Shown piece by piece: positions 55,167 through 64,000 of a stretch of DNA of 64,000 nucleotides. Each line of letters opens with the position of its first letter. The first letter of the stretch is position 1. Origin of the DNA: Shewanella electrodiphila (GTDB lineage Bacteria > Pseudomonadota > Gammaproteobacteria > Enterobacterales > Shewanellaceae); NCBI RefSeq assembly GCF_023283985.1, contig NZ_JAKIKU010000003.1, positions 310,001 to 374,000 of the forward strand, in the 5' to 3' direction. The notes under the pieces are model-generated. The model did no database searches, was not told the origin of the DNA, and saw only the letters and a list, made by a program, of their open reading frames with translations. Both the position numbers and the translations under genes were made by a program.

Positions 55167-56126
55167 TTATTTAATATGAATAAGTTGTCTAAATTCGAGT
55201 ATGTAATCTTGGCATAATGCCGGAGCATTCACACTCGCCATCGTTGCTAGCCGTTGGCATATTTGCGCCACTTTTGAAGACAAACCAATAATGTTACTTA
55301 TAGCTAATGCATCTAGCTCTTTACTTTTTAACACATATTGTCTTAAGTACAAATATAAAACATTAAGTGCATCAACAATTTGATGCTCTGAAACCTTAAT
55401 TAAACTGCCATTCAAATGGCCAGATTTAATGCTTAACGCCCAATCTGTTCGAAACTGAATCAACTGTTGGTAATGCTGACTACTGAGGCTTTCAGCAAGC
55501 TTTAATGGCCCGCCAATCATACTTAAACACCAAGTGACATCATGGGGTTTCTCGCCAGCACGCACTGAAGGTAGCATTTGGTGGGCTTTTAACCATTCAT
55601 ACACTTGTTTTCTATCAGGAGCGTGAAATGCCACTTGCTGACAACGACTTTTAATCGTCGCCAATATTCTTGAAGGCACATCGGTTTGTAAAATAATTAA
55701 TATATTATTACCCGGCTCTTCTAATGTTTTCAGTAAGGCATTGGCTGACGCTAAATTAAACTGCTCACAATTAAGAATAATAGCAACTCGTTGGCCGCCT
55801 TGCTGAGCTGTTACAGTTAACTTTTGGCATAAATCACGGATTTGGTCGACTTTTATTATCGTACCATCCGCTTTGATAACATGACAATCGGGATGTGTGC
55901 CGGCCTTAAATAGCAAGCAACTCTTACATTGGCCACAAGCCCCCACTGGCGTAAGCGCTGTACACATAGCAGCTTCAGCCATTTCGTTTGCCAAAATATG
56001 ACCACCTAGGCCTTGATCAATACTCACCAGTTGAGCATGAGCGCTATGGCCGCTTTGGCGTTCGTTAATAAAACGCTCAAACGGTGCATCCAACCACGGT
56101 AATTGCTGTATACCAAATGCTTGCAT
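55167..56126 (-). CDS. holB: DNA polymerase III delta' subunit
   Basis: 319 residues from ATG 56126. Clamp-loader subunit. AAA+ module with a degenerate P-loop (SIDQGLGGHILANEM, as in E. coli delta', which does not hydrolyse ATP), a four-Cys zinc module (C-x8-C-x2-C-x2-C... in ACGQCKSCLLFKAGTHPDC), sensor-type NALLKTLEEPGNN with the arginine-finger relative SRC, and a helical C-terminus. Thirty-four bases downstream of tmk, with AAAGGCGAG before the ATG. Confidence 0.94.
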   Translation of the reverse strand: MQAFGIQQLPWLDAPFERFINERQSGHSAHAQLVSIDQGLGGHILANEMAEAAMCTALTPVGACGQCKSCLLFKAGTHPDCHVIKADGTIIKVDQIRDLCQKLTVTAQQGGQRVAIILNCEQFNLASANALLKTLEEPGNNILIILQTDVPSRILATIKSRCQQVAFHAPDRKQVYEWLKAHQMLPSVRAGEKPHDVTWCLSMIGGPLKLAESLSSQHYQQLIQFRTDWALSIKSGHLNGSLIKVSEHQIVDALNVLYLYLRQYVLKSKELDALAISNIIGLSSKVAQICQRLATMASVNAPALCQDYILEFRQLIHIK

Positions 56127-56160
56127 TATACGCTCGCCTTTACCCAATAATATGTCATTT

Positions 56161-56790
56161 TCAAGCTAGCCTTGCTGTTAACTCAGCCGTAATCTGTTGG
56201 TGCACTTGCTCAATAGGCTTACTGGCATCAATAACAATAATTGAGTCATCTTCCGCTGCAAACGCTAAAAATGTCGCTCTAGCACGTTCAAAAAATTCAA
56301 TTTGTTGCACTTCAATTCTGTCTAAAGCGCCGCGACTAGCAGCTCTTGCTAGCCCAAGCTTAGGCTCTATATCAAGATATAAGGTTAAATCGGGTTTAAA
56401 ACCTTTTAAAGTGATATCACTAATAGATTTTACTAAAGGCATTAATCCCCTACCGCCGCCTTGATAGGCCAGCGATGATAAATTATGACGGTCACCTAAT
56501 ACCCAAGTACCATTAGCCAAAGCGGGCTTAATAACATTAGCAATTAGTTGCGCTCTCGCAGCGTAAAACAATAAACACTCAGACTCATCGCAAAGAGGGT
56601 CGGTTTCATCTGCAACCTTAACTAAATCACGCATTTTTTCGGCAAGTGGCGTTCCACCTGGCTCACGCGTGCATACTGGGGTTTGTTGAGTGTGTTGTGT
56701 GATAATCTGTTTAACCAGCTCAATGGCACTGGATTTACCCGCGCCTTCTAGGCCTTCTATTACAACAAATTTAGCTTGTTCTTGGGTCAT
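56161..56790 (-). CDS. tmk: Thymidylate kinase
   Basis: Phosphorylates dTMP to dTDP. 209 residues. P-loop GLEGAGKS at residues 13-20, the DR(H/Y) motif as [16 protein letters not shown], and the LID region around [15 protein letters not shown]. Start overlaps the mltG stop in ATGA. Conserved mltG-tmk-holB order. Confidence 0.97.
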   Translation of the reverse strand: MTQEQAKFVVIEGLEGAGKSSAIELVKQIITQHTQQTPVCTREPGGTPLAEKMRDLVKVADETDPLCDESECLLFYAARAQLIANVIKPALANGTWVLGDRHNLSSLAYQGGGRGLMPLVKSISDITLKGFKPDLTLYLDIEPKLGLARAASRGALDRIEVQQIEFFERARATFLAFAAEDDSIIVIDASKPIEQVHQQITAELTARLA

Positions 56791-57797
56791 TTTCTATTTC
56801 TCTGGTATTCATTCACAGCGCGGTTATGTTGCGCTAGCGTCTCGGAAAAAACATGGCTTCCATCATTTCTTGAGACAAAATATAAGTAATTAACATCTGC
56901 AGGCTTAGCCGCTGCAAAAATGGCGGCTTTACTTGGTGCGGCGATAGGCGTTGGTGGTAAACCATTAATGCGATAAGTATTAAACGCGGTATGCTCTCGT
57001 AAATCACTGCGGGTTATATTACCGTTATAGCGTTCTCCCATGCCATAAATCACTGTAGGATCAGTTTGTAAACGCATACCTAACTTCAAGCGGTTGTTGA
57101 ATACTGCTGCGACCCAGTCACGCTCAGATGGCTTGCCGGTTTCTTTTTCAATAATGGACGCAATCGTCAATAACTCATAAGGTGTGGTTAATTTAAGATC
57201 TTTATCTCGCTCACCCCAAGCCGTAGCAAGGGTTTTCTGCATCATTTGATAACTGCGGTCTAATATCGCCTCTAATGAATCATTGGCTTGATATTGATAG
57301 GTTTCGGGGAAAAACTTACCTTCAGGTAAACCCGATTCATCACCATTTTTTATCAACACGCGATTAAAGACTTCCTCATCAAATGTTAAATGCGGCAAAT
57401 CCACTAATGACTCATGCCACTCTTTAATCGTTTTACCTTCAATTAAGGTAACAGAGAAGGTCATTTCGTCACCACGATTAAGTTTGGTTAGCAAGCTGTC
57501 AATGCTATCACCTGGGTTAATTTGGTATAAACCAGTACGAATATGGGCATATTCAGGCTTAATCTTTAACAGGTATTTGAGTTTCCAGCTGTCGGTAATA
57601 AACTGCTTACTTTCTAGAACAGCCCCAAGTTTTGTGACATTCATTCCTTGTGCGATAGTCAGTTCAACTGGCTTTTCAATTGATAGAAGTTGGCTAGGAT
57701 AAGCGATAATTTGCTGGTATCCCCAAAAGCCTACAACACACGCGACCGTAGTCAGTGTCATTAGCGATGTCAGTATAATGGTGATGGTTTTTTTCAT
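56787..57797 (-). CDS. mltG: Endolytic murein transglycosylase MltG (YceG)
   Basis: Inner-membrane enzyme proposed to cut nascent glycan strands and terminate their growth. 336 residues: an N-terminal helix ([21 protein letters not shown]), a LysM-like subdomain (about 45-110), and the YceG catalytic domain with Glu in [13 protein letters not shown] and signature [33 protein letters not shown]. Overlaps tmk by four bases and follows pabC by 20. Confidence 0.97.
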   Translation of the reverse strand: MKKTITIILTSLMTLTTVACVVGFWGYQQIIAYPSQLLSIEKPVELTIAQGMNVTKLGAVLESKQFITDSWKLKYLLKIKPEYAHIRTGLYQINPGDSIDSLLTKLNRGDEMTFSVTLIEGKTIKEWHESLVDLPHLTFDEEVFNRVLIKNGDESGLPEGKFFPETYQYQANDSLEAILDRSYQMMQKTLATAWGERDKDLKLTTPYELLTIASIIEKETGKPSERDWVAAVFNNRLKLGMRLQTDPTVIYGMGERYNGNITRSDLREHTAFNTYRINGLPPTPIAAPSKAAIFAAAKPADVNYLYFVSRNDGSHVFSETLAQHNRAVNEYQRNRK

Positions 57798-57817
57798 ATT
57801 ATTTTAATCAGTACTTA

Positions 57818-58663
57818 TTAGAATGATAGTTTAAGCTGGGTGAGTAAAGTATGGGTCATATTCCAGGTTTTATAATGATAGCTAGAGCTTAATTGGCTAT
57901 TAATCGAGTCTATATTAATGCTGTTTACATTCACCACACCTAATAAGCTGTTGGTGATAAATACATGTTCCGCATCGAGCAATTCATCCAAAGTGACCTT
58001 TGTCGCCATTACTGCAATATCATTTGTCAAAAGCGCATCAATAACATGTTCACGCATGACGCCAGACACCCCGTTTTGACTCATCGCAGGTGTTTTAACC
58101 TGATTGTCCTTAACAATAAAAATATTCGCCATTGAAGATTCAACTAAACAATTATCTGCGTCAAGTACAAGCCAGTCATCGGTGTTTTTGGGTAATGTCT
58201 GCTGTTTGATTAACACTTGCTCTAAACGATTTAAGTGTTTCATCCCTGCCAGTAAAGGCTGATTACCTAACGTTACTGGCGACAAGGACAATGTGATTCC
58301 TTTAGATTGCCACTGAGCATATATGTCCGGGATCGGATGTAATGAAATCACCTCAGTGATATCAGGGGATGTAGGCGCAGCATAACCTCTGCCGCCAACC
58401 CCGCGGCTAAGCAGTAACTTAATACAGCCTTCCTTTAACGTTTTCGCGTGTGATTCAAGGCGTAAAACTAATAACTCGATGTGCGAAATAGTAAAACCTA
58501 AACGGAAACAGGTTTGTTCTATGCGTTGCAGGTGTGTATTAAGGAATAAGATTTCGCCTGCAGCAACTCGCATGGTAGCAAATGCGCCATCGCCATAAGC
58601 AAGCCCTCGATCAAGAGCATCAATAGTATTATCAGGTTTTCCATTCACAAATACCGACTGCAT
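57818..58663 (-). CDS. pabC: Aminodeoxychorismate lyase
   Basis: PLP enzyme that converts 4-amino-4-deoxychorismate to p-aminobenzoate and pyruvate for folate synthesis. 281 residues. Fold-type IV markers: DRGLAYGDGAFATMRV, RGVGGRGYAAP, the lysine-containing LLAGMKHLNRLEQVLI (K142), and ESSMANIFIV. First gene of the operon; AAGGA before the ATG. 265 bases to udk contain an imperfect GCCTCA / TGAGGC hairpin at 58838-58857 that may terminate udk. Confidence 0.95.
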   Translation of the reverse strand: MQSVFVNGKPDNTIDALDRGLAYGDGAFATMRVAAGEILFLNTHLQRIEQTCFRLGFTISHIELLVLRLESHAKTLKEGCIKLLLSRGVGGRGYAAPTSPDITEVISLHPIPDIYAQWQSKGITLSLSPVTLGNQPLLAGMKHLNRLEQVLIKQQTLPKNTDDWLVLDADNCLVESSMANIFIVKDNQVKTPAMSQNGVSGVMREHVIDALLTNDIAVMATKVTLDELLDAEHVFITNSLLGVVNVNSINIDSINSQLSSSYHYKTWNMTHTLLTQLKLSF

Positions 58664-58928
58664 AACGTCCTTAACTCAAGGTTGTATTAATCTCATCTTG
58701 AAAATGCGATTTAGTTCACTAAGTGGATTGACTATCATATTTGCATCTAATGCCATGTAATTCAAATCGTCACTAAAGACTGTAAAGGCTAAAAATAACT
58801 AATGCGAATTCGAAACGAGAAACTGGTACCAGAAATGGCCTCAGCATATGATGAGGCTCCAATTCTCATGGAACCGTCAACTTGTATATCAGAGATCACA
58901 TCCTTGTTATCTATAGCTTAACTCTATC

Positions 58929-59567
58929 TTATCTGGCTAACAGATGTTGGATCCTTGCTTTCAGTATATCTGTCGCAATACGGTTTTTACCGCCGCGAGG
59001 AACGATAATATCAGCGTGCTGCTTTGATGGCTCAATGAACTGCAAGAACATTGGGCGAACAGTGGCTTTGTACTGAGAAATAACCGACTCCATCGTACGT
59101 CCGCGCTCTGCTACATCACGCGTCAAACGACGTAAGAAACAAATATCCAGCGGTGTATCCATGAATACACTCGCATCCATGAGCTCACGTAACTTAGGGT
59201 CTGTTAATAGTAAAATCCCTTCTAAGATAATCACCTTTTTAGGTTGCATATCAAGGGTTTTAGTCATGCGAGTATGTTCTTTATAGCTATAACAAGGAAT
59301 GTTTACCTGCTCACCTTTCTTTAATTGCTTAAGGTGTTCAGCTAATAGCTGATGATCCAGTGCTTTAGGATGATCATAATTCGTTTTAACACGGTCTTCC
59401 ATTGTCATATGACTTTGGTCACGGTAATAAGCGTCTTCATTAATCACACCGATTTGGTCGGTGCCTAGGTCACGCTTAAGTTCTTCAAAAATCGTTTGGG
59501 CAATTAAACTTTTGCCTGATGCTGAAGCACCTGCGATACCAATAATGACACATTGCTGAGAATTCAT
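58929..59567 (-). CDS. udk: Uridine kinase
   Basis: Pyrimidine salvage: phosphorylates uridine and cytidine. 212 residues with P-loop GASASGKS (13-20), the [10 protein letters not shown] substrate block, [13 protein letters not shown], and [12 protein letters not shown]. Ten bases downstream of apbC on the same strand; operon likely. Confidence 0.97.
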   Translation of the reverse strand: MNSQQCVIIGIAGASASGKSLIAQTIFEELKRDLGTDQIGVINEDAYYRDQSHMTMEDRVKTNYDHPKALDHQLLAEHLKQLKKGEQVNIPCYSYKEHTRMTKTLDMQPKKVIILEGILLLTDPKLRELMDASVFMDTPLDICFLRRLTRDVAERGRTMESVISQYKATVRPMFLQFIEPSKQHADIIVPRGGKNRIATDILKARIQHLLAR

Positions 59568-59576
59568 TACTTAACC

Positions 59577-60692
59577 TTACTCGTCGTCTGAAATACTGAT
59601 TGAAACTGTGTTTTTGTTTTGCTGCTTCGCAAGTTGAGCACCCACTTTACGGGCGATTTCACGATAAATAGCAGCAACTTCTGAATCTGGCTTACTGACA
59701 ACTGTTGGGTTGCCTTCATCCATTGACTCACGAATGTTAATATTAAGCGGTAATGCGCCCAATAACGGCACTTCATATCGCTCAGCAATCTTGCTTCCGC
59801 CATGGGTGCCAAATGGGTGTTCTTTATGGCCGCATTCAGGACATAAATGAAAACTCATGTTTTCAATAATGCCTAACACTGGGATATCCACTTTTTGGAA
59901 CATGGTGATACCTTTTTTGGCATCTTCAAGTGCGATATCTTGCGGTGTTGTCACCACAACTGTGCCACTTACTGGAAACTTCTGTGACAATGTTAATTGT
60001 ATGTCACCGGTTCCAGGAGGCAAATCAATCACTAAGTAATCCAGTTCTGGCCACTGAGTTTCAGTTAACAACTGATTTAATGCGCCTGCAGCCATAGGAC
60101 CGCGCCAAACAGCTGCTTCACCATCGCCTAGCATAAAGCCTATAGATTGGGCTGAAATACCATGGGCAGACGCTGCAGTCATCATTTTGCCGTCTGGAGA
60201 TGTCGGTTTAAAACCTTGTAAACCCAGCATCATTGGAATTGAAGGGCCATAAATATCAGCATCTAATATGCCGACTTCAGCGCCTTCAGCTTTTAACGCT
60301 AATGCAAGATTTACCGCAGTGGTAGATTTACCCACACCGCCTTTACCTGAAGCAACTGCAATAACTTGTTTAATATTAGGGATTGGTTCTACTGAGGCAA
60401 TAGCTGAAAAAACACGTGGCTGGAAGTCAATTTCACATTCTACTTCGTCAATAGCATCAAGTACGGCTAACTTTTTAGTCACATCCATGACGGTATCACG
60501 ATATTGCGTCATACAAGGGTAAGGATAAACCAATCCAAGTAGAAGGCGTTTACCTTCAGTTGCAAGTTTGTTAACACAACCCGCAGATATTAGCCCTTCA
60601 GCTAAATATGGATCTTGGTATGCATCTAAAATACTCAATACTGGACCAAGAAGGTCATCACTTAATTGATAATCTGTATGCGAAGTAGACAA
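59577..60692 (-). CDS. apbC: Iron-sulfur cluster carrier ATPase ApbC (Mrp)
   Basis: P-loop ATPase of the Nbp35/Mrp group that carries and transfers Fe-S clusters. 371 residues: an N-terminal MIP18/DUF59-like segment (about 12-90), then the deviant Walker A GKGGVGKST (116-124), LDADIYGPSIPMMLG, VIDLPPGTGD, and the cluster-binding CPEC motif in SFHLCPECGHKEHPFG. Divergent from metG as in E. coli (mrp/metG). Confidence 0.96.
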   Translation of the reverse strand: MSTSHTDYQLSDDLLGPVLSILDAYQDPYLAEGLISAGCVNKLATEGKRLLLGLVYPYPCMTQYRDTVMDVTKKLAVLDAIDEVECEIDFQPRVFSAIASVEPIPNIKQVIAVASGKGGVGKSTTAVNLALALKAEGAEVGILDADIYGPSIPMMLGLQGFKPTSPDGKMMTAASAHGISAQSIGFMLGDGEAAVWRGPMAAGALNQLLTETQWPELDYLVIDLPPGTGDIQLTLSQKFPVSGTVVVTTPQDIALEDAKKGITMFQKVDIPVLGIIENMSFHLCPECGHKEHPFGTHGGSKIAERYEVPLLGALPLNINIRESMDEGNPTVVSKPDSEVAAIYREIARKVGAQLAKQQNKNTVSISISDDE

Positions 60693-60793
60693 AAGCAGAA
60701 CTCCCAGCGAAAAATTTGCCCAAGTGTACCAGAATTAGAAAAAAATGAGCGCTAATTTAGCCGATTTTGTTGTTGTTTGATGAAATAATCACT

Positions 60794-60822
60794 TTGATCG
60801 GTTAGTATCTTGACCATATATT
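60794..60822 (+). promoter_or_regulatory. Predicted promoter of metG
   Basis: TTGATC (60794-60799), 17-base spacer, TATATT (60817-60822); 25 bases before the metG ATG, so a short leader without room for a riboswitch or T-box. Confidence 0.6.
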
Positions 60823-60847
60823 TAGTGTAATCGATTGTTGAGACAAA

Positions 60848-62890
60848 ATGACAAATTCACAACGTAAAATTCTGGTGACAAGTGCCCTCCCGTATGCAAA
60901 TGGTCCAATCCATTTAGGTCATATGCTTGAGTATATTCAAACTGATATTTGGTCTCGCTACCAAAAACTTCGTGGACATGAATGTCACTATATTTGTGCA
61001 GACGATGCCCATGGCACGCCAATCATGCTCAAAGCTCAACAAATGGGTATAACCCCAGAAGAAATGATTGCTCAAGTTCAAAAAGAACACGAACAAGATT
61101 TCGCTGATTTTAATATTCAATTTGATAATTTCCATAGCACACACAGCGAAGAAAACCGCGAATTAGCTAGCGACATTTATATCAAGTTAAGAGATAACGG
61201 TTATATTAAAACCAAAACTATCTCGCAGTTATTTGACCCTGAAAAAGAAATGTTTTTACCAGACCGCTTCGTTAAAGGCACATGCCCTAAATGTAAAAGC
61301 GAAGACCAATATGGTGACAACTGTGATAACTGTGGCGCGACATATAGCACCACTGATTTAATTAAGCCTTATTCGGTTGTTTCTGGTGCTACACCTGTCA
61401 TGAAGGATAGTGAGCATTTCTTTTTTGATTTACCAGCATTTGAATCAATGCTTGGAGAATGGTTATCTTCTGGCTCATTACAGCCTGAAATTGCTAATAA
61501 ATTACGTGAGTGGTTCGATCAAGGTCTACAACAATGGGACATCTCTCGTGATGCGCCTTATTTTGGTTTTGAAATACCCGATCAACCAGGTAAATTTTTC
61601 TATGTATGGCTAGATGCACCAATAGGCTACATGGGTTCATTCAAAAACTTATGTGATAGACGTGATGATTTAAACTTCGACGACTTTTGGAGCATTGACT
61701 CAAAAGCCGAAATTTATCATTTCATTGGTAAAGATATCGTTAACTTCCACGGTTTATTCTGGCCAGCAATGTTACATGGCGCAGGGATCAGAAAACCAAA
61801 CAGTGTTTATGCCCACGGTTATGTCACTGTGAACGGCGCTAAAATGTCTAAATCTAAAGGCACATTTATTAAAGCCCGTACTTACCTAGATAACTTAAAC
61901 CCTGAGTATCTACGTTATTACTACGCTGCGAAATTAAATAGCCGTGTTGATGATTTAGATTTAAATCTTGAAGATTTTGCTCAGCGTGTAAATTCAGATC
62001 TAGTCGGTAAATTAGTTAACTTAGCTTCTCGTACAGCTGGTTTTATCAGTAAACGTTTTGATGGCAAGTTAGCAAAAATTAACGACACATCGTTAACCGA
62101 AGCCTTCCTTGCTAAACAAGACACCATTGCTGAACTATACGAAACTCGAGAGTTCGGTAAAGCAATGCGCGAAATCATGGCACTTGCCGATATGGCTAAT
62201 GCTTATGTCGCTGATGCAGCGCCTTGGCAGTTAATCAAGCAAGAAGATAAACAAGAAGAAGCACATCAAGTATGTAGTAATGCACTTAACTTGTTCCGAA
62301 TTCTGGTCACTTACTTAAAACCAGTACTGCCAAAACTTGCTGAAAATGTTGAAGGTTTCTTACAAGTGACGCTGACTTGGGATAATTTAGACCAAGACCT
62401 AGCTGGCCATGAAATCGCAAAATTCAAAGCATTAATGCAACGCATTGAAATGAAGAGCATTGAAGCCATTATTGATGCATCGACTGAAAACCTTCAAGTG
62501 ACTCAAACTGAAGTGCCAAAAGTTGAACAAGTGCAAACTGAACTTGAAAAAGAGCCGTTAGCACCAGAAATCAGTTTCGATGATTTTGCTAAGATTGATT
62601 TACGCATTGCGTTAATTGCTAAAGCTGAACATATTGAAAAAGCCAATAAACTACTTCGATTAGAACTGGATTTAGGCGGCGAAACTAAGCAAGTCTTTGC
62701 AGGAATTAAATCAGCTTATGCACCAGAAGACTTGATTGGTAAACACACTGTAATGGTTGCCAACCTTGCACCACGTAAAATGAAGTTCGGTGAATCTGAA
62801 GGCATGGTATTAGCCGCAGGTCCTGGTGGAAAAGATATCTGGATTTTAGAGCCACATGCAGGTGCAAAACCTGGTATGCGTGTGATGTAA
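60848..62890 (+). CDS. metG: Methionyl-tRNA synthetase
   Basis: 680 residues (E. coli 677). HIGH-type motif HLGH at 22-25, KMSKS at 332-336, and the zinc-binding CP insert with [18 protein letters not shown] around residues 145-165. A C-terminal EMAP/Trbp-type tRNA-binding and dimerisation domain (about 575-680: [28 protein letters not shown]) is fused after an acidic linker. The mRNA has only a weak GAGAC ribosome site. Followed by a bidirectional terminator. Confidence 0.98.
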   Translation: MTNSQRKILVTSALPYANGPIHLGHMLEYIQTDIWSRYQKLRGHECHYICADDAHGTPIMLKAQQMGITPEEMIAQVQKEHEQDFADFNIQFDNFHSTHSEENRELASDIYIKLRDNGYIKTKTISQLFDPEKEMFLPDRFVKGTCPKCKSEDQYGDNCDNCGATYSTTDLIKPYSVVSGATPVMKDSEHFFFDLPAFESMLGEWLSSGSLQPEIANKLREWFDQGLQQWDISRDAPYFGFEIPDQPGKFFYVWLDAPIGYMGSFKNLCDRRDDLNFDDFWSIDSKAEIYHFIGKDIVNFHGLFWPAMLHGAGIRKPNSVYAHGYVTVNGAKMSKSKGTFIKARTYLDNLNPEYLRYYYAAKLNSRVDDLDLNLEDFAQRVNSDLVGKLVNLASRTAGFISKRFDGKLAKINDTSLTEAFLAKQDTIAELYETREFGKAMREIMALADMANAYVADAAPWQLIKQEDKQEEAHQVCSNALNLFRILVTYLKPVLPKLAENVEGFLQVTLTWDNLDQDLAGHEIAKFKALMQRIEMKSIEAIIDASTENLQVTQTEVPKVEQVQTELEKEPLAPEISFDDFAKIDLRIALIAKAEHIEKANKLLRLELDLGGETKQVFAGIKSAYAPEDLIGKHTVMVANLAPRKMKFGESEGMVLAAGPGGKDIWILEPHAGAKPGMRVM

Positions 62891-62914
62891 TAAGTTTACT
62901 GACTTATTAACAAC

Positions 62915-62942
62915 AAAAAAGCCGTCATTTGACGGCTTTTTT
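62915..62942. terminator. Bidirectional terminator metG / Kef-type antiporter
   Basis: AAAAAAGCCGTCA and its complement flanking a TT loop, T runs on both strands, lying between the converging genes. Confidence 0.93.
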
Positions 62943-62963
62943 AATGCGTTATGAATAATAAAT

Positions 62964-64000
62964 TTAAGACATCAACTTAGTTTCTGAGTCTTTGTCAGTG
63001 TCATTACTATTTATTTTACCGCAGTTTTCTTTGTCTGGGTCGCAAGGATGTTCTTGGGCGAATCGTTGACTTTTATACGCTTCAGTATCAGCTACGATAG
63101 CCTCTTTTAAACGTTCCTCGTATTCAATAAACAAGTTGATAAAATCGCCACCAAATTTTTCACCATCTGAACGATTAGCCCACTCGTTATAAAGCACTTC
63201 AGAAGCTTCACTCTCAACTCGCATGTAAGTCTTCTTTTGTCTTTGCACAAGCTCATCAGAAAAGCCCATCGCTTTCATTGATTCGGCTCCGACTTTTAAC
63301 GCTGAGCGAAACGTCTCTGACTCAACGTAATCAGCCCCCGCCTGACGTAATAAATGGCCATGTCCACGGTCAAATGCTCGGCTAATCACTTTCAGTTTAG
63401 GGTATTTATGTTTTAGGTGCTTAACCAGCTCTACACTGGCTTGTGGATTATCTATCGCTACAACAAATGCTGATGCCGTGGCAACACCTGCGGTCTCAAG
63501 TAAATCTGGTCTCGTAGCGTCGCCATAAAAGGCTTTAGTATTGACTTTACGTAGATTATCGACTTGGGTCGCTTGATGATCTAACACCACCGTCTTAACC
63601 CCATTAGACAGTAACAGTCGATTGACTATCTGACCAAAACGGCCTATCCCAGCAATGATAACGGTGCCTTGTTCATCAACTTGATCTTGCTCGCGATCGT
63701 TCGATGTTTGTTGATATTTAGGTAAAATTACTTTTTCATAAAAAATAAACAATCCAGGGGTTAGGAACATCGATAAAGCCACTACAATCGATAAAGGCTG
63801 CGCGACTTCTGCTGAAATCACATGGTTTTGCTGGCTAAAGCTGAGTAACACAAACCCAAACTCACCTGCCTGGGCTAAACTTAAGGTGTATAGCCATCTA
63901 TCACTGCCTTTAATCCTAAATATAAAACTCAACAACAATAAGACTAAGCCTTTTACTATCATCACAGCGGCTGTAGCACCAAGAATAACACCTAAGTACT
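62964..64000 (-). CDS. Kef-type K+/H+ antiporter (CPA2), N-terminal part beyond window
   Basis: The visible 345 C-terminal residues begin inside the membrane domain (YLGVILGATAAVMIVKGLVLLL, open at the window edge; the nearest apparent start at 63965 is an internal GTG). The last helices (AQAGEFGFVLLSF, a Kef signature) precede an RCK/TrkA-N domain with an intact nucleotide loop GIGRFGQIVNRLL, then HLLRQAGADYVESETF and a charged tail with two cysteines. Monovalent cation:proton antiporter-2, likely a glutathione- or nucleotide-gated K+ efflux system; KefB, KefC and YbaL cannot be told apart without the N-terminus. Confidence 0.9.
   Translation of the reverse strand, partial: YLGVILGATAAVMIVKGLVLLLLSFIFRIKGSDRWLYTLSLAQAGEFGFVLLSFSQQNHVISAEVAQPLSIVVALSMFLTPGLFIFYEKVILPKYQQTSNDREQDQVDEQGTVIIAGIGRFGQIVNRLLLSNGVKTVVLDHQATQVDNLRKVNTKAFYGDATRPDLLETAGVATASAFVVAIDNPQASVELVKHLKHKYPKLKVISRAFDRGHGHLLRQAGADYVESETFRSALKVGAESMKAMGFSDELVQRQKKTYMRVESEASEVLYNEWANRSDGEKFGGDFINLFIEYEERLKEAIVADTEAYKSQRFAQEHPCDPDKENCGKINSNDTDKDSETKLMS

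Overview
The window is chromosomal DNA from a gammaproteobacterium, most probably a low-GC (about 41% by eye) Shewanella. The evidence is the protein family content and the gene order, which repeatedly matches E. coli blocks: bamC-dapA/gcvR-bcp; mltD-gloB-yafS-rnhA-dnaQ; pyrD-zapC; prc-proQ-msrC-yebG-letA-letB-rsmF; pabC-mltG-tmk-holB-tatD; and udk, apbC/metG. I see no insertion sequence, prophage, integrase, CRISPR array or toxin-antitoxin pair, so this is core genome with a few lineage-specific inserts.

Layout. 1-2718: an RND drug-efflux pump (permease cut by the window edge, membrane-fusion protein upstream). 3038-6402: dapA-bamC facing gcvR-bcp. 6509-10587: a cation/proton antiporter, two tandem tRNA-Asp genes and a DcaP-like porin. 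10921-17095: DNA replication and cell-wall housekeeping genes. 17235-20640: a BsuPI-domain lipoprotein coupled to an AsmA protein, rraA, and a small protein resembling the H-NS oligomerisation region. 20940-24980: chemoreceptor, diguanylate cyclase, GNAT acetyltransferase. 25450-32105: zapC, pyrD and the giant NAD-glutamate dehydrogenase. 32372-39353: a four-gene envelope operon (DUF1302 outer-membrane barrel, DUF1329 protein, YCF48 propeller, MMPL/HAE3 RND permease). 39669-46438: DUF2835, pepN, prc, proQ, msrC and SOS-controlled yebG. 46647-53557: LetAB-type MCE lipid transport with LetA split into two genes, a fused SpmA-SpmB protein, and rsmF, followed at about 53814-53925 by an sRNA I identify as SdsR (RyeB). 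53995-60692: tatD-pilZ-holB-tmk-mltG-pabC, udk, apbC. 60848-64000: metG and a Kef-type antiporter cut by the window edge.

Functionally the window is rich in envelope biology: BamC, MltD, MltG, Prc, AsmA, LetAB and the DUF1302/DUF1329/YCF48/MMPL operon all act on lipids, lipoproteins or peptidoglycan between the two membranes. The four-gene operon is the best candidate for a poorly described system; its likely job is export of a hydrophobic molecule to or through the outer membrane, but the substrate cannot be read from sequence. Regulatory signals with good support are a LexA box before yebG, a near-consensus tRNA-Asp promoter, a dapA promoter, the SdsR sRNA, and about a dozen intrinsic terminators. 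All identifications come from reading the sequence and remembered family features; no searches were run.
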